Of a DNA stretch of 64,000 bases, positions 15,492 to 24,063 are shown piece by piece. The notes beneath the pieces were generated by a model, which worked only from the letters and a program-made list of their open reading frames with translations, did not search any database and was not told where the DNA came from. This DNA is from DASZCR01 sp964246705 (lineage in GTDB: Bacteria > Acidobacteriota > Blastocatellia > Pyrinomonadales > Pyrinomonadaceae). Positions within the stretch are counted from its first letter, which is position 1. Every line of letters starts with the position of its first letter. The DNA lies in the NCBI GenBank assembly GCA_964246705.1, contig CAXTRQ010000001.1:1-64000 (forward strand), in the 5' to 3' direction. A program made the position numbers and the translations under genes.

Positions 15492-16961
15492 CTAACTGTA
15501 ACGCCCCGTCTCCGTCAGGTCATCATAAATCATTCCGCGACGGTCTTTCTTGGCTTTCGTGGCGGCGGTGTAGCTGCCCTCTTCGTTGCGGCTGATTTTG
15601 TTCTGTGCGTAGAGTCCTTCGAGGGCGAATTCGCAGGCGGCGACGAGTTGCGCGGCGTCCGTGCGTTTGAAGTCGAAGGGGACGAGGACGATTTCAATGA
15701 GTTCGGGGACGGATTCGAGCAGCCCGACGCATTCTTCGGCTGAGGCCGTGTCGGCGAGGCGCAGGTTGTGGCCTTCGTCAAACCAGCGGACGGCGCGCGT
15801 GAAGTCTATGCCGACGAAGTAACCCTCGAAAACTTCCCCGGCGGCGCGTTTGATTAAATCTCTGGCGATGCGGTTGGCTCCGATCTGCTCGCCTTCGTAT
15901 TCGAGTTCCATCTTGCCGGTCATCGAAGGCACTGCGGCGTAGATGTCCGAGATGCGCGGCACGATCTCGGTTTCGCCGGTCAGGATGGCTCGCCGTTCGG
16001 CGTTCGAGACGACCGACTCCGTGACTGTGATGGGCAGGCGTTGCGAGACGCCGGAGCGTTTATCAATGCGCTGGTCGTCGCGCGCCTCAAAGGCTATCTG
16101 CTCGATTGTCTCGCGGATAAAGTCCGGCAGGCGGACTGTCCCTTCAAAGCCCTCGCGCTGCGTCCAAGCCTCCTGCCGCGTAATCTCGACGCCGAGTTGA
16201 AGTTCCGACGGGTAGTGCGTCGTAATCTCCGAGCCGATGCGGTCTTTGAGCGGCGTAATGATTTTGCCGCGCGCCGTGTAGTCCTCCGGGTTAGCCGAAA
16301 AGACGAGCATCACGTCTAAGACCAAGCGCACCGGGTAGCCTTTAATCTGCACGTCGCCCTCCTGCATGATGTTGAAGAGGCCGACCTGAATTTTTCCGGC
16401 GAGGTCTGGCAGTTCGTTGATGGCGAAGATGCCGCGATTGGCGCGCGGCAAAAGTCCGTAGTGAATCGTCAGTTCGTCGCTTAAGAGGTGGCCGCCGCGC
16501 GCCGCTTTTATCGGGTCAACGTCGCCGATGATGTCGGCGATGGTCACGTCGGGCGTGGCGAGTTTTTCGACAAAGCGTGTGTCTCGCTCAATCCACGCAA
16601 TTGGTGTCTGGTCGCCGTGTTGTTCGACTATCTGCCGACCGTAGGCGCTGATGGGGTGGAACGGGTCGTCGTTGACTTCAGAACCGGCGATGGCCGGAAC
16701 GTGTTCGTCGAGGAGGTTCGTCAACTGGCGGATGATGCGGCTCTTGGCCTGACCGCGCAGTCCGAGCAGAATCAGGTTGTGCCGCGCGAGGACGGCGTTG
16801 ATGATCTGCGGCACAACCGTCTCTTCATAGCCGACGATGCCGGGGAAAATCCGCTCGCCTGTGCGGAGCTTGATAAGAAGGTTGGCGCGCATCTCGTCCT
16901 TGACGGAGCGCACGTGATACTTCTGCTTTTTGAGTTCGCCGAGTGTTTTAGATAATGCCAT
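15492..16961 (-). CDS. AAA ATPase of the magnesium-chelatase ChlI/MoxR type
   Basis: 489 residues. The nucleotide-binding loop is GLRGQAKS at residues 67-74, a variant of Walker A with Ala in place of the usual Gly before Lys; I recall this variant from close relatives. A Walker B-like segment RGIFAINELPDLAGK follows near residue 190, with Asn-Glu where many ATPases have Asp-Glu. Sensor-like VFSANPEDYTARGKII and the arginine-containing PLKDRIGSEITTHYP are typical of ChlI/RavA/MoxR proteins. It probably uses ATP hydrolysis to remodel a target together with the VWA protein encoded downstream. No magnesium-chelatase H subunit or chlorophyll gene lies nearby, so a role in tetrapyrrole synthesis is unlikely. 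Confidence 0.85.
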   Translation of the reverse strand: MALSKTLGELKKQKYHVRSVKDEMRANLLIKLRTGERIFPGIVGYEETVVPQIINAVLARHNLILLGLRGQAKSRIIRQLTNLLDEHVPAIAGSEVNDDPFHPISAYGRQIVEQHGDQTPIAWIERDTRFVEKLATPDVTIADIIGDVDPIKAARGGHLLSDELTIHYGLLPRANRGIFAINELPDLAGKIQVGLFNIMQEGDVQIKGYPVRLVLDVMLVFSANPEDYTARGKIITPLKDRIGSEITTHYPSELQLGVEITRQEAWTQREGFEGTVRLPDFIRETIEQIAFEARDDQRIDKRSGVSQRLPITVTESVVSNAERRAILTGETEIVPRISDIYAAVPSMTGKMELEYEGEQIGANRIARDLIKRAAGEVFEGYFVGIDFTRAVRWFDEGHNLRLADTASAEECVGLLESVPELIEIVLVPFDFKRTDAAQLVAACEFALEGLYAQNKISRNEEGSYTAATKAKKDRRGMIYDDLTETGRYS

Positions 16962-17053
16962 TGCTTGAAACCTTCGTGAATGAAATCTTGTTCGGTTAAC
17001 GGCTACCTGCGTTTGTCGCCGTTTGCTTTATTGTCTTTCGAGTTGATGAATTA

Positions 17054-18637
17054 TTACACGCTCAACCCGGAAGCGACGAGGCGGCCATCCGTCCCGCGCG
17101 TGACGCGGCCATCGGCCTCCAACTTTTCGAGATGCGCGAGGACGGCGCGCTCAGCCAACGCGTGCATCTTCGGATTAACGTCAGTATAAACTTGCGCGAC
17201 GATCTCCCGCGCGTCGCCTGCTCCTGAGTGTACTGCTTGCAGGATGTTACGCTCGCGTTCCAGACGGTGCGCGATGTATTCATCAATTTTCGCGCGCGCG
17301 CCGCCGACCGGCGAGCCGTGCCCGCCAAACAAAACTTTGAGATGCGGCAGTCGCCTGAACCTTTCGAGCGTCGCCAAATAATCCTGCATGTTGCCTTCGG
17401 GCGGGTCAATCAGCACAGAGCCGAGACCGACGATGTTATCGCCCGTCAAGAGCGCGCCCATCCGCTCTTCGTAAAAACTGAGATGACCGCGCGTGTGACC
17501 GGGCGTGTGCATCGCGCGCAAGACAATGGGCGGTTCACCTTCGAGTTCCAAAAGCTCGCCCTCTTCAATCAGGCGGTCAACTTCAACCTTCCCGCGTAAG
17601 GGTTCGGCGGTCAGACGGTGTGCGGCGACGGGCACGCCGCCTCCGAGATGCGCGCGCAGGGCGTTCGCGCCGCCGACATGATCCGGGTGCAGGTGCGTTA
17701 GGATTATCTCGCGCACGCGCCGCCCTTCGGCCAGCAGTTCGTCAACGCAGGCGGCGAGCGCATCTTGCTCGTCCTCGTCAGGCGAGGCCGGGTCAATAAT
17801 CAAAAGTTCGCGGCCTCCGACAATATAGCAGTTCGTCGTCGTCGCGGGCGGCTTCGTCGGCGTCCTGACAGGAAAGCAGTTGAAGCCGGGAAGAAATTCA
17901 ATGCGGCGCACAGGCTCGCGGTGTGCCTGCGGCACACTGAGAAATCGTTCGATGAGGTCGTCCGTCAAACCGCCCGCCAGAGTTCTCAAGGCATGGATGA
18001 CGGGCGGCACGCCCAAAACTTCCTGATGTTGCCAGCGCGAGTAGGCGGCGCGTGCGCTCGTCCATTCGCCGCACTCGAACTCGCCGTCGGCGATGATGCG
18101 CGGCTCCTGCTTGCGCGGGCAGTTGACGAGAAAGAACAGCGTGTCGAAGCGGCGCGGGCTGAAAGGCGGCGTGACCCAGCGACCGGCGAAGCGAAAGTCG
18201 TCGGCGTTCAAGCGCAGGCCGTAGTGCGCGAGCAGTTCGGGGAACGTCATGCGCTCCGACGTGAGGTCGTCGAGCACGGAGGCAAGCTGCCCCTTCGTCA
18301 AGGTCTCCGCGCCGCGCGCGACGAGCACGCCCAGTTCTTCAAACAACTCGCGCGCCGCACAGGCGATTATCGTCGCCTGCTCGGGGTCGGCGCTATTCTC
18401 GACTGGCGTCCCGGCGTCTGCGGCCTCGCGCTGCCCGCCAGGAAAAGCGTAAAAGCCGCCGAGAAAGGCCAGACGCTCGCTCCGCTTCGCCCAATAAATC
18501 TCTGGGTCGCGCGCATCCGAATTGGCGCGAATGAGAATCACGGCGGCGGCGTCTTTCGGCACGGCGGCGGTGGGCGGAGTTGGAGCAGTTGAGTTGACGA
18601 CAGGCGGCGTCACCTGAGGGTTGGCAGTTTTATTCAT
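17054..18637 (-). CDS. Nudix hydrolase fused to metallo-beta-lactamase-fold hydrolase
   Basis: 527 residues in two enzyme domains. Residues 25-220 form a Nudix domain: FLGGFYAFPGGQREAAD, then, after an insertion of about 20 residues, AARELFEELGV. This split Nudix box resembles NUDT19-like proteins. Residues 250-450 form a metallo-beta-lactamase domain of the LACTB2 type with THLHPDHVGG and, downstream, HTPGHTRGH and a final GGHGSP. The N-terminus is Pro/Thr rich and probably disordered. Nudix domains hydrolyse nucleotide diphosphates or CoA derivatives, and LACTB2-like domains cleave RNA or thioesters, so an acyl-CoA or nucleotide substrate is plausible. Both active sites appear complete. Confidence 0.85.
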   Translation of the reverse strand: MNKTANPQVTPPVVNSTAPTPPTAAVPKDAAAVILIRANSDARDPEIYWAKRSERLAFLGGFYAFPGGQREAADAGTPVENSADPEQATIIACAARELFEELGVLVARGAETLTKGQLASVLDDLTSERMTFPELLAHYGLRLNADDFRFAGRWVTPPFSPRRFDTLFFLVNCPRKQEPRIIADGEFECGEWTSARAAYSRWQHQEVLGVPPVIHALRTLAGGLTDDLIERFLSVPQAHREPVRRIEFLPGFNCFPVRTPTKPPATTTNCYIVGGRELLIIDPASPDEDEQDALAACVDELLAEGRRVREIILTHLHPDHVGGANALRAHLGGGVPVAAHRLTAEPLRGKVEVDRLIEEGELLELEGEPPIVLRAMHTPGHTRGHLSFYEERMGALLTGDNIVGLGSVLIDPPEGNMQDYLATLERFRRLPHLKVLFGGHGSPVGGARAKIDEYIAHRLERERNILQAVHSGAGDAREIVAQVYTDVNPKMHALAERAVLAHLEKLEADGRVTRGTDGRLVASGLSV

Positions 18638-18679
18638 CGTTCAGCATTGATCGTTCGTCGGTTCTTTTTACTCGCTGCC

Positions 18680-19360
18680 CTACCAGCGAAAGCGTTCGCC
18701 GTCGCCGCCCGTCCAAGGGTTGCCGCGCATGTGATAACCGCCCTCTTCCCAAAAACCTGCGCGGTCTTCGGCGAGAAACTCGACGCCCTTAATCCACTTC
18801 GCAGACTTCCAAGCGTAAAGCTGCGGGATGATTAAACGCACAGGCCCGCCGTGTTCGGGCGGAATCGGCGAGCCGTCGTGAGACCATGCGAAGAGGGCAT
18901 CTTCGGAGAGGAAATATTCGATGGGGATGTTGGTCGTCCAGCCGTAATCATGCGCCCGCGCGACGACGAATTTGGCCTCGTCTTTCAATCCGCTGAGCCG
19001 CGCAATCTCACGCGTCGGCACGCCGCTCCACACGTTGTCGAGCCGCGACCAGCGCGTGACGCAATGAAAGTCGGCGTAGACTTTCACCGAAGGGAGTTGC
19101 ATAAATTCGTCGAGCGACCATTTGAGCGCGCTCTCGACGAGTCCGCCGACTTCAAATTCCCACGTCTCAAGATCAATATCGGGCGTGCCGTGGGCGTCGA
19201 GGACAGGCCACTTGCGCGTCCGCGTCTGGCCGGGCGGGACGCGGTTCGGGCGACGCGTGTCGGGGCTGACGATGACCTCCGGCTCTGCGACTTCTTCAGG
19301 CCGTCGCGGGTCGCTCTTTTGATACTTCTCGTCTCTAAAAATGCCGTCCAAGAAACTCAT
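18680..19360 (-). CDS. Sulfite-oxidase-like molybdopterin-dependent oxidoreductase
   Basis: 226 residues from the ATG at 19360, which has GGAG about 8 bases upstream; a longer frame begins at 19411 without such a site. The sulfite oxidase molybdopterin fold is shown by the sequence ADFHCVTRWSRLDNVWSGV with C100 as the expected molybdenum ligand, and by the PVRLIIPQLYAWKSAKWIKG and GYHMRGNPWTGGDGERF blocks. There is no heme domain and no Tat or Sec signal, so the enzyme would act in the cytosol. The substrate is unknown. The pathway that makes its cofactor needs MoaA, encoded at 49124-50122. Confidence 0.9.
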   Translation of the reverse strand: MSFLDGIFRDEKYQKSDPRRPEEVAEPEVIVSPDTRRPNRVPPGQTRTRKWPVLDAHGTPDIDLETWEFEVGGLVESALKWSLDEFMQLPSVKVYADFHCVTRWSRLDNVWSGVPTREIARLSGLKDEAKFVVARAHDYGWTTNIPIEYFLSEDALFAWSHDGSPIPPEHGGPVRLIIPQLYAWKSAKWIKGVEFLAEDRAGFWEEGGYHMRGNPWTGGDGERFRW

Positions 19361-19476
19361 AAACACTCCGAGGAAAAGGGTAAAAGTTAAATGGGAAGAG
19401 ACGTGATGCAACTGCGCCGCGTGTCTTCTTTCCCTTTCCCCTTATTCCCCTCTCACCCTTTGCTTGTTTCCTTCCG

Positions 19477-19905
19477 CTATTTCTTCGTCGAACGCTCAGC
19501 CAGTCTCATCAACTCTTCTGGCATCCATTTGCCGACGCCTTTTTCGAGCGAGCCTTTGATACCAACCGTGCGGTCGTGCCACTCGTCCGCCGAGCCGACG
19601 CGGCCACGTTGACGCTCATAACCGATGGTCTGCTCAAGGCTCAAGGAGATGCCGCTGATAATCTCGCGCCAGTCTTCCATCTGAATGCCGCGACGAATGA
19701 GCGATAGTCCCGCCGTCCAATCCTCTTCGGGCGCGCGGAAATCCTGTTCGGGGATGGTCAGGTTATGCATCGGGGGCATGGGCGCGTCTTTGTATTCATC
19801 GAGCAGACGTGCTCTTAAATCCTTGAGAGACAATCCCTCGTTTTCGCTCCGCAACGCCAGCGCGCGGCGAAAGATGTCGGCGACACTCTGTTGTTCTTTT
19901 GCCAT
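19477..19905 (-). CDS. Unknown 142-residue protein
   Basis: I do not recognise this protein. It is charged, with a helical N-terminal part (ADIFRRALALRSENEGLSLKD) and a central part rich in Trp and Pro (MPPMHNLTIPEQDFR, EDWTAGLSLIRRG). It has no signal peptide or membrane segment. Codon use matches the neighbouring genes, and the ATG is followed by a good open frame, which argues for a real gene. It lies upstream of the sulfite-oxidase-like gene with a gap of about 115 bases. Confidence 0.55.
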   Translation of the reverse strand: MAKEQQSVADIFRRALALRSENEGLSLKDLRARLLDEYKDAPMPPMHNLTIPEQDFRAPEEDWTAGLSLIRRGIQMEDWREIISGISLSLEQTIGYERQRGRVGSADEWHDRTVGIKGSLEKGVGKWMPEELMRLAERSTKK

Positions 19906-20022
19906 CGGGTTCTGCGAGACCTCTCTTTTAGGACGGAAACTTTATTGTCTTGGGGTGAAACTAATTTATACCATTTCCCCTCGCCCTGACTACCTGACGA
20001 CAATGCTCAGCCGAAATAGAAG

Positions 20023-20100
20023 AGCAGGGCGGAAGGATGAAGGATGTAAGGATGAACAAAACCAACGGCTTTCTCTTCACACTCCGCCTTCCGCCTTGCT
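20023..20100. repeat. Inverted repeat upstream of subtilisin gene, GGATGAAGGCGGAAG family
   Basis: The left arm 20023-20036 pairs with 20087-20100 with one mismatch in 14, and further words (GGATGAAGGATG, CCTTGCATCC) extend the pattern to about 20115. The dyad lies in a divergent gap, so it cannot be a simple terminator for both flanking genes. Its open frame mimics an N-terminal extension of the peptidase. Confidence 0.7.
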
Positions 20101-20192
20101 TTTGTTCCGGCCTTGCATCCTTCGACGTTCGCCTTCATCATGTCAGTCTCAAACAGCAGCCAAAGTTCATTCATCAGGGGGCTGGAGAAGTC

Positions 20193-21566
20193 GTGTCAGA
20201 GAATATTTCCGTCGAACCGACGTTGATTCATACGGACGTTCCGGCAGGGCGTTCGGTGTGCCCTGTGTGCGGGCGAGAAGCGAGCGATGGGCTGGTCGCC
20301 CTCGACGGTTTACCCGAAGAGTTGAAAAGTATCATCTCGGCGAACGCTCCGACAGGAGTCGTGCTGGCGCAGGTCTGCCCGCGCTGCATCCAGTTGTTCG
20401 AGCGTGCGCGCGTGCAACTGGCGCAGGACGCCGCAGTTTTTCAGCAGGGCGGGCGCGTACTGCCGACGCCGCTACGTCTCGACACAGACCTGCGCTTCAT
20501 GGGGCGCGGCATCACCATCGCCTTTCTCGATTCCGGTTTCTACGCGCATCCCGATTTGACGACGCCGGAGAATCGGATTCTCGCCTATCACAATATTGTC
20601 GAAGGCGGCGATTCCTCGCTTGAGACGAGCGACCCGGCGAGTTGGCACGGCATGATGACCTCGGTTGTCGCCGCCGGAAACGGCAAGCTCTCATACGGCT
20701 TCTATCGCAGCATCGCGCCTGACTCGAACGTGGTGCTCGTCAAAGTCAGCAAGTCCGGACGAATTACCGAAGATGAAATCAGGCAGGGGCTTGAATGGGT
20801 GTTGGAGCACCGCGAAGAGTACGGGATTCGCATCGTCAACATCTCTGCGGGCGGCGACGAAGAGCAGTCATACCTGCATAACGAACTCTCGCAGACGGTC
20901 GAGCGTGCCGTGCGCGAAGGACTCGTCGTCGTCTGCGCGGTCGGCAACGCGGGATTGATGCCCGGTCATCCGGTGCTGCCTCCGGCGAGCGCGCCATCGG
21001 CGATTGCCGTCGGCGGCCTCGATGACCAGAACTCGCTCGACCGCGCCCGTCGCGGCATGTACCGCTCGTCCTACGGCCCGACCATTGACGGGCTGCAAAA
21101 GCCCGAACTGATTGCGCCCGGCATCTGGGTTCCCGCGCCGATTCTGCCGCACACGCCGACCGCCGCCGAAGCCGAACTTTACGCCACGCTCGACCGCTCG
21201 CCCGACAACCAATTACGCTCCATCATCGAAGAGCACAAGGCCATTGACACAGACCTCTATAACTCGCGCGACCTGCGTATCCCGCTGCTGCGCCACCTGA
21301 TTACCATCAAGCTGCGCGAAGGCGATGTCATCAGCGAGCATTATAAATACGTGGACGGAACATCTTTCGCCGCGCCGATTGTCTCTTCGATTATCGCAAC
21401 CATGCTCGAAGCTAATCCGAACCTGACGCCGCAACAGGTCAAGCGCATCCTGATAGACACGGCGGAACGCCTCCCCGCCATCGAGATTGACCGGCAGGGC
21501 TGGGGCGTCGTCAACCCGCGCCACGCCGTCGAGTATGCCCTCGCGTTGCGTTCGTTGGTGAGTTGA
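20193..21566 (+). CDS. S8 subtilisin-like serine peptidase with N-terminal Cys-pair module
   Basis: 457 residues from the GTG at 20193, chosen because GGAG lies 5 bases upstream; the open frame further up is encoded by a repeat. The complete triad is visible: D113 (AFLDSGFYAHPD), H152 (WHGMMTSVVAAG) and S391 (GTSFAAP), with the oxyanion Asn at N252 (VGNAG). Before the catalytic domain are two cysteine pairs, C23/C26 (CPVC) and C62/C65 (CPRC), that probably bind zinc. There is no signal peptide, so the peptidase is likely intracellular. It has no obvious propeptide. No neighbour suggests a substrate. Confidence 0.9.
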   Translation: MSENISVEPTLIHTDVPAGRSVCPVCGREASDGLVALDGLPEELKSIISANAPTGVVLAQVCPRCIQLFERARVQLAQDAAVFQQGGRVLPTPLRLDTDLRFMGRGITIAFLDSGFYAHPDLTTPENRILAYHNIVEGGDSSLETSDPASWHGMMTSVVAAGNGKLSYGFYRSIAPDSNVVLVKVSKSGRITEDEIRQGLEWVLEHREEYGIRIVNISAGGDEEQSYLHNELSQTVERAVREGLVVVCAVGNAGLMPGHPVLPPASAPSAIAVGGLDDQNSLDRARRGMYRSSYGPTIDGLQKPELIAPGIWVPAPILPHTPTAAEAELYATLDRSPDNQLRSIIEEHKAIDTDLYNSRDLRIPLLRHLITIKLREGDVISEHYKYVDGTSFAAPIVSSIIATMLEANPNLTPQQVKRILIDTAERLPAIEIDRQGWGVVNPRHAVEYALALRSLVS

Positions 21567-21675
21567 AGTAAGGCGCGGCGCAAAGTTTTAAAGCCTGACT
21601 CTCAGGCCACCCCCCTCGAAGCACAGCAACGCGGTTATGTTGGCATTCCCACACTCTTAACAGGAGGAGGCTATC

Positions 21676-22299
21676 ATGTCCCACCTCGACGCGTTCTTGA
21701 CCAGAATCGCCAGCCCTTATGTCGCGGCATTGGCGATAGTCGCGCTCATTCTCGTGAGCATGCTCTTCGGGCGTTTGAACCCGAAGAACAAAATCGAGGC
21801 GGCTTTAGGCAACATCTACATCTCAACCGATATGTCTTTCGGTTATCCGCCGGAAGCACTCTACCGGATGCTCGACACGTACACTGAAGAAAACGGGTAC
21901 AAGGCCGCGCATCAAAATTCCATCTATCTCGATCTCGTCTATCCTTGGGTCTACGCGGTGTTACTGGTCTTGATAGTTGCCTACGTTCAGCGGTTTTCAC
22001 AGGAACTCACAAACATCAAATTGCATTACCTCTGGTTGCTTCCCCTGTGTGCAATGATTTTCGACTATGCGGAAAACCTCTCGATGCTGTGGATTCTCTC
22101 CCTCTACACTAAGAGGCCGCCGGGCGTCTCCGCCGTTTCGTCGAAGATTGCCACACTCGTACAAGTTTCGCGCGCGATGACGATGCTCAAGCTGCTCTTC
22201 ATCTACGCCTCGCTTTTTTTAGTGCTGTTCGCCATCGTCTTGCTCATCGTCGAACTTTACAGATTTATATTAGGCTCACGTCCGCAGCGGCAAACGTGA
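21676..22299 (+). CDS. Unknown inner-membrane protein
   Basis: 207 residues with about four predicted membrane spans: VAALAIVALILVSMLFG near residue 20, VYAVLLVLIVAYV near 97, LPLCAMIFDYAENLSMLW near 120, and LFLVLFAIVLLIVELY near the C-terminus. An AGGAGGAGG-like site precedes the ATG. I do not recognise a family. The loop with DMSFGYPPEALYRMLDTY between the first and second span is hydrophilic. It may be cotranscribed with the subtilisin gene 109 bases upstream, but there is no functional evidence for this. Confidence 0.7.
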   Translation: MSHLDAFLTRIASPYVAALAIVALILVSMLFGRLNPKNKIEAALGNIYISTDMSFGYPPEALYRMLDTYTEENGYKAAHQNSIYLDLVYPWVYAVLLVLIVAYVQRFSQELTNIKLHYLWLLPLCAMIFDYAENLSMLWILSLYTKRPPGVSAVSSKIATLVQVSRAMTMLKLLFIYASLFLVLFAIVLLIVELYRFILGSRPQRQT

Positions 22300-22451
22300 G
22301 GCTGCCAACATTTACACTTTAGCTTCCGTGCCTGTGCGAGCGACACCGGGCGGGCACGCTGCTAGACACGCGCGGCGAGCGTGTGCAACAATTTCCGCGC
22401 ACAATCATTTCAAGTTCAAATCACCTTCGAGGAATCAGAGAGGAAGTGTCA

Positions 22452-22772
22452 ATGGAAGAGAACGGAAACGCGTCTGCCGCTCCCGCGCCGACGGATGGCG
22501 AGGCAGGAGCAACCGAGACAGGCGCAGCCGAAACCACAGCGGCGGCAACCGACGAGACAACCGCAGCGGCGACCGAGACCGGAGAGACCGATACGACGGA
22601 GCCGCAAGCTCCCGTCAGCACGGAAGAGATTACTTACCATGCCGTCGAAAAGGACGGGCAGGTGACGGCTATCTGGGAGATGCAGGGACGCAAGCACCTC
22701 CGCACGATTGACCCGCGCTCGCGTCAGGGTCAGGAAATCCTTCGTCTCTACACCGCCGAACACACGGAGTAA
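22452..22772 (+). CDS. Unknown acidic low-complexity protein
   Basis: 106 residues from the ATG at 22452, preceded by AGAGGAAG. The first 60 residues are an Ala/Thr/Glu-rich low-complexity segment with repeated GETGAAETT-like words, which is probably disordered. The last 45 residues (EITYHAVEKDGQVTAIWEMQ, then GRKHLRTIDPRSRQGQEILR) look like a small folded domain. No family is recognised. It could bind nucleic acid or a protein partner, but this is only a guess. Confidence 0.6.
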   Translation: MEENGNASAAPAPTDGEAGATETGAAETTAAATDETTAAATETGETDTTEPQAPVSTEEITYHAVEKDGQVTAIWEMQGRKHLRTIDPRSRQGQEILRLYTAEHTE

Positions 22773-22777
22773 AAGCA

Positions 22778-22988
22778 GTGACGAGTGGCAAGTGACGAGT
22801 TAAAGACAGCTTCGCTCTCATCACTTATTAGACCTCTTGCGAAAGTCCGTGTGCACCTCAGTCCCGGAGGGACGACTGAACAGCATCACTCTTGTTCAGT
22901 CGTCCTCTACGGGACTCACTAAATCGCTGGGCTATTACTGAAAACTGATTACCGAGAACTGTTTTCGGTTTTGCTCGTCACTCGTCAC
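22778..22988. repeat. Composite repeat cassette interrupted by a small hairpin
   Basis: The outer words are GTGACGAG...GTGACGAG at 22778-22799 on the left and CTCGTCACTCGTCAC at 22974-22988 on the right. Inside lie a 31-base block (22798-22828) that recurs exactly as reverse complement at 42681-42711, and CTGAAAACTGATT words. The cassette is split at TATTA by a hairpin element, annotated separately. The whole lies between two convergent genes. Confidence 0.8.
22831..22932. mobile_element. Possible miniature hairpin element inserted in repeat cassette
   Basis: About 102 bases are absent from the sister cassette at 42607-42728. They are flanked by the direct repeat TATTA (22826-22830 and 22933-22937). 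Inside, AGTCCCG (22860-22866) pairs with CGGGACT (22910-22916), and a perfect 13-base stem joins 22870-22882 to 22893-22905. There is no reading frame. The element would need a transposase supplied elsewhere. The ends are not clear inverted repeats, which weakens the mobile reading. Confidence 0.4.
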
Positions 22989-23946
22989 TCCTCACGGTTT
23001 TTGTCACCAAGTTTTGAGACTCGCCGCGCACGAAGGCTTCGATGTTGTCAATGAGTTGATCGGCGAGCGTCTGCATCGCTTTGAGGCTCGCCCATGCGAT
23101 GTGCGGCGTGACGATTAAGTTCGGCAGTTCGGTATCGAGCAGCGGATTGCCTTCGCGCGGCGGCTCGCTCGTCAAAACATCCACGCCCGCGCCCGCAATC
23201 ACGCCCGCCTGTAAGGCTTCAACCAGCGCCTCTTCATTCACCATTCCGCCTCGCGCGCAATTAATCAATAACGCTTCGCGCTTCATCTCGCGTAACTCCG
23301 CCCTGCCGATTAGCCCGCGCGTCTCTTCCGTCAGCGGCGCGTGCAGCGTGATGATGTCGCTTTGGCGCAGGACTTCGATGAAGGGCGTGCGTCCCTCTCG
23401 CACCCCGACCGCGCCCCTGTGCTCCGCGATAACCACCTCCATGCCGAAAGCTCGCGCCAGCATTTCGACCGCATGACCGAGCGCGCCGTAGCCGATAATC
23501 CCCAGCGTGCGCCCATTCAAATCACGCACCGGATGTTTGAGCAGAGCGAAGTGCGGCGCGCGCTCCCACTCCCCGCGCCGCAGGTCTGTACGGTAACTGA
23601 CGAGATTGCGGCTGAGCGCGAGCATTAACATCAGCACATGCTCCGGCACGGTCGTCCGCGCGTAACCGCGCACGTTCGAGACGGCTATCCCGCGCTCGCG
23701 TGCATAGCTCAGGTCAATAATGTCCACGCCGGTCGCCGCGACGGCGATTAACTTCAGATGCGGCAACTCTGCGAGGGCGTTTCGATGCAAGGGAACTTTG
23801 TTCGTGATGGCAATCGTCGCACCGCCGAGCCGCTCGACCACCTGCGCGGCGGTGGTCTCTCCGTACTCCCGCCACGCGTGCGCGAACACGGGGCGGCGCA
23901 CCTCCGCGTTGAGCGTGTCGCAGTCTAAAAATACGATGCTTTCCAT
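22978..23946 (-). CDS. D-2-hydroxyacid dehydrogenase, glycerate dehydrogenase-like
   Basis: 322 residues from the ATG at 23946; the frame continues upstream into a repeat and is not accepted. The NAD-binding GYGALG lies near residue 150, and the catalytic residues are Arg in NCARGGMVNEEALVE, Glu in LTSEPPREGNP and His in TPHIAWAS. The PEHVLMLMLALSRNLVSYR segment is common in hydroxypyruvate reductases/glycerate dehydrogenases. It likely reduces hydroxypyruvate or glyoxylate with NAD(P)H. A DASS transporter gene follows upstream on the same strand. Confidence 0.88.
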   Translation of the reverse strand: MESIVFLDCDTLNAEVRRPVFAHAWREYGETTAAQVVERLGGATIAITNKVPLHRNALAELPHLKLIAVAATGVDIIDLSYARERGIAVSNVRGYARTTVPEHVLMLMLALSRNLVSYRTDLRRGEWERAPHFALLKHPVRDLNGRTLGIIGYGALGHAVEMLARAFGMEVVIAEHRGAVGVREGRTPFIEVLRQSDIITLHAPLTEETRGLIGRAELREMKREALLINCARGGMVNEEALVEALQAGVIAGAGVDVLTSEPPREGNPLLDTELPNLIVTPHIAWASLKAMQTLADQLIDNIEAFVRGESQNLVTKTVRSDE

Positions 23947-23970
23947 CAGCCGTTTTCCAAGTGTGTTTTT

Positions 23971-24023
23971 CTTTGCGTCTTTGCGTGAAAATTTGTTTCG
24001 CGCAAAGACGCCAAGGCGCAAAG
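23971..24023. repeat. Inverted repeat, CGCAAAGACGC family
   Basis: GCGTCTTTGCG at 23975-23985 pairs perfectly with CGCAAAGACGC at 24001-24011. Additional CTTTGCG and CGCAAAG words flank it. It lies between the transporter and the dehydrogenase genes, both leftward. Confidence 0.75.
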
Positions 24024-24063
24024 AAGAAAGAGAGGTATCAGTTTCCGAGTCCTTCCGCGTAAG

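Noticed and set aside
23947..24021. N-terminal extension of the hydroxyacid dehydrogenase
   Set aside because: The extra 25 codons are made of the CGCAAAGACGC repeat, and the domain begins right after the ATG at 23946.
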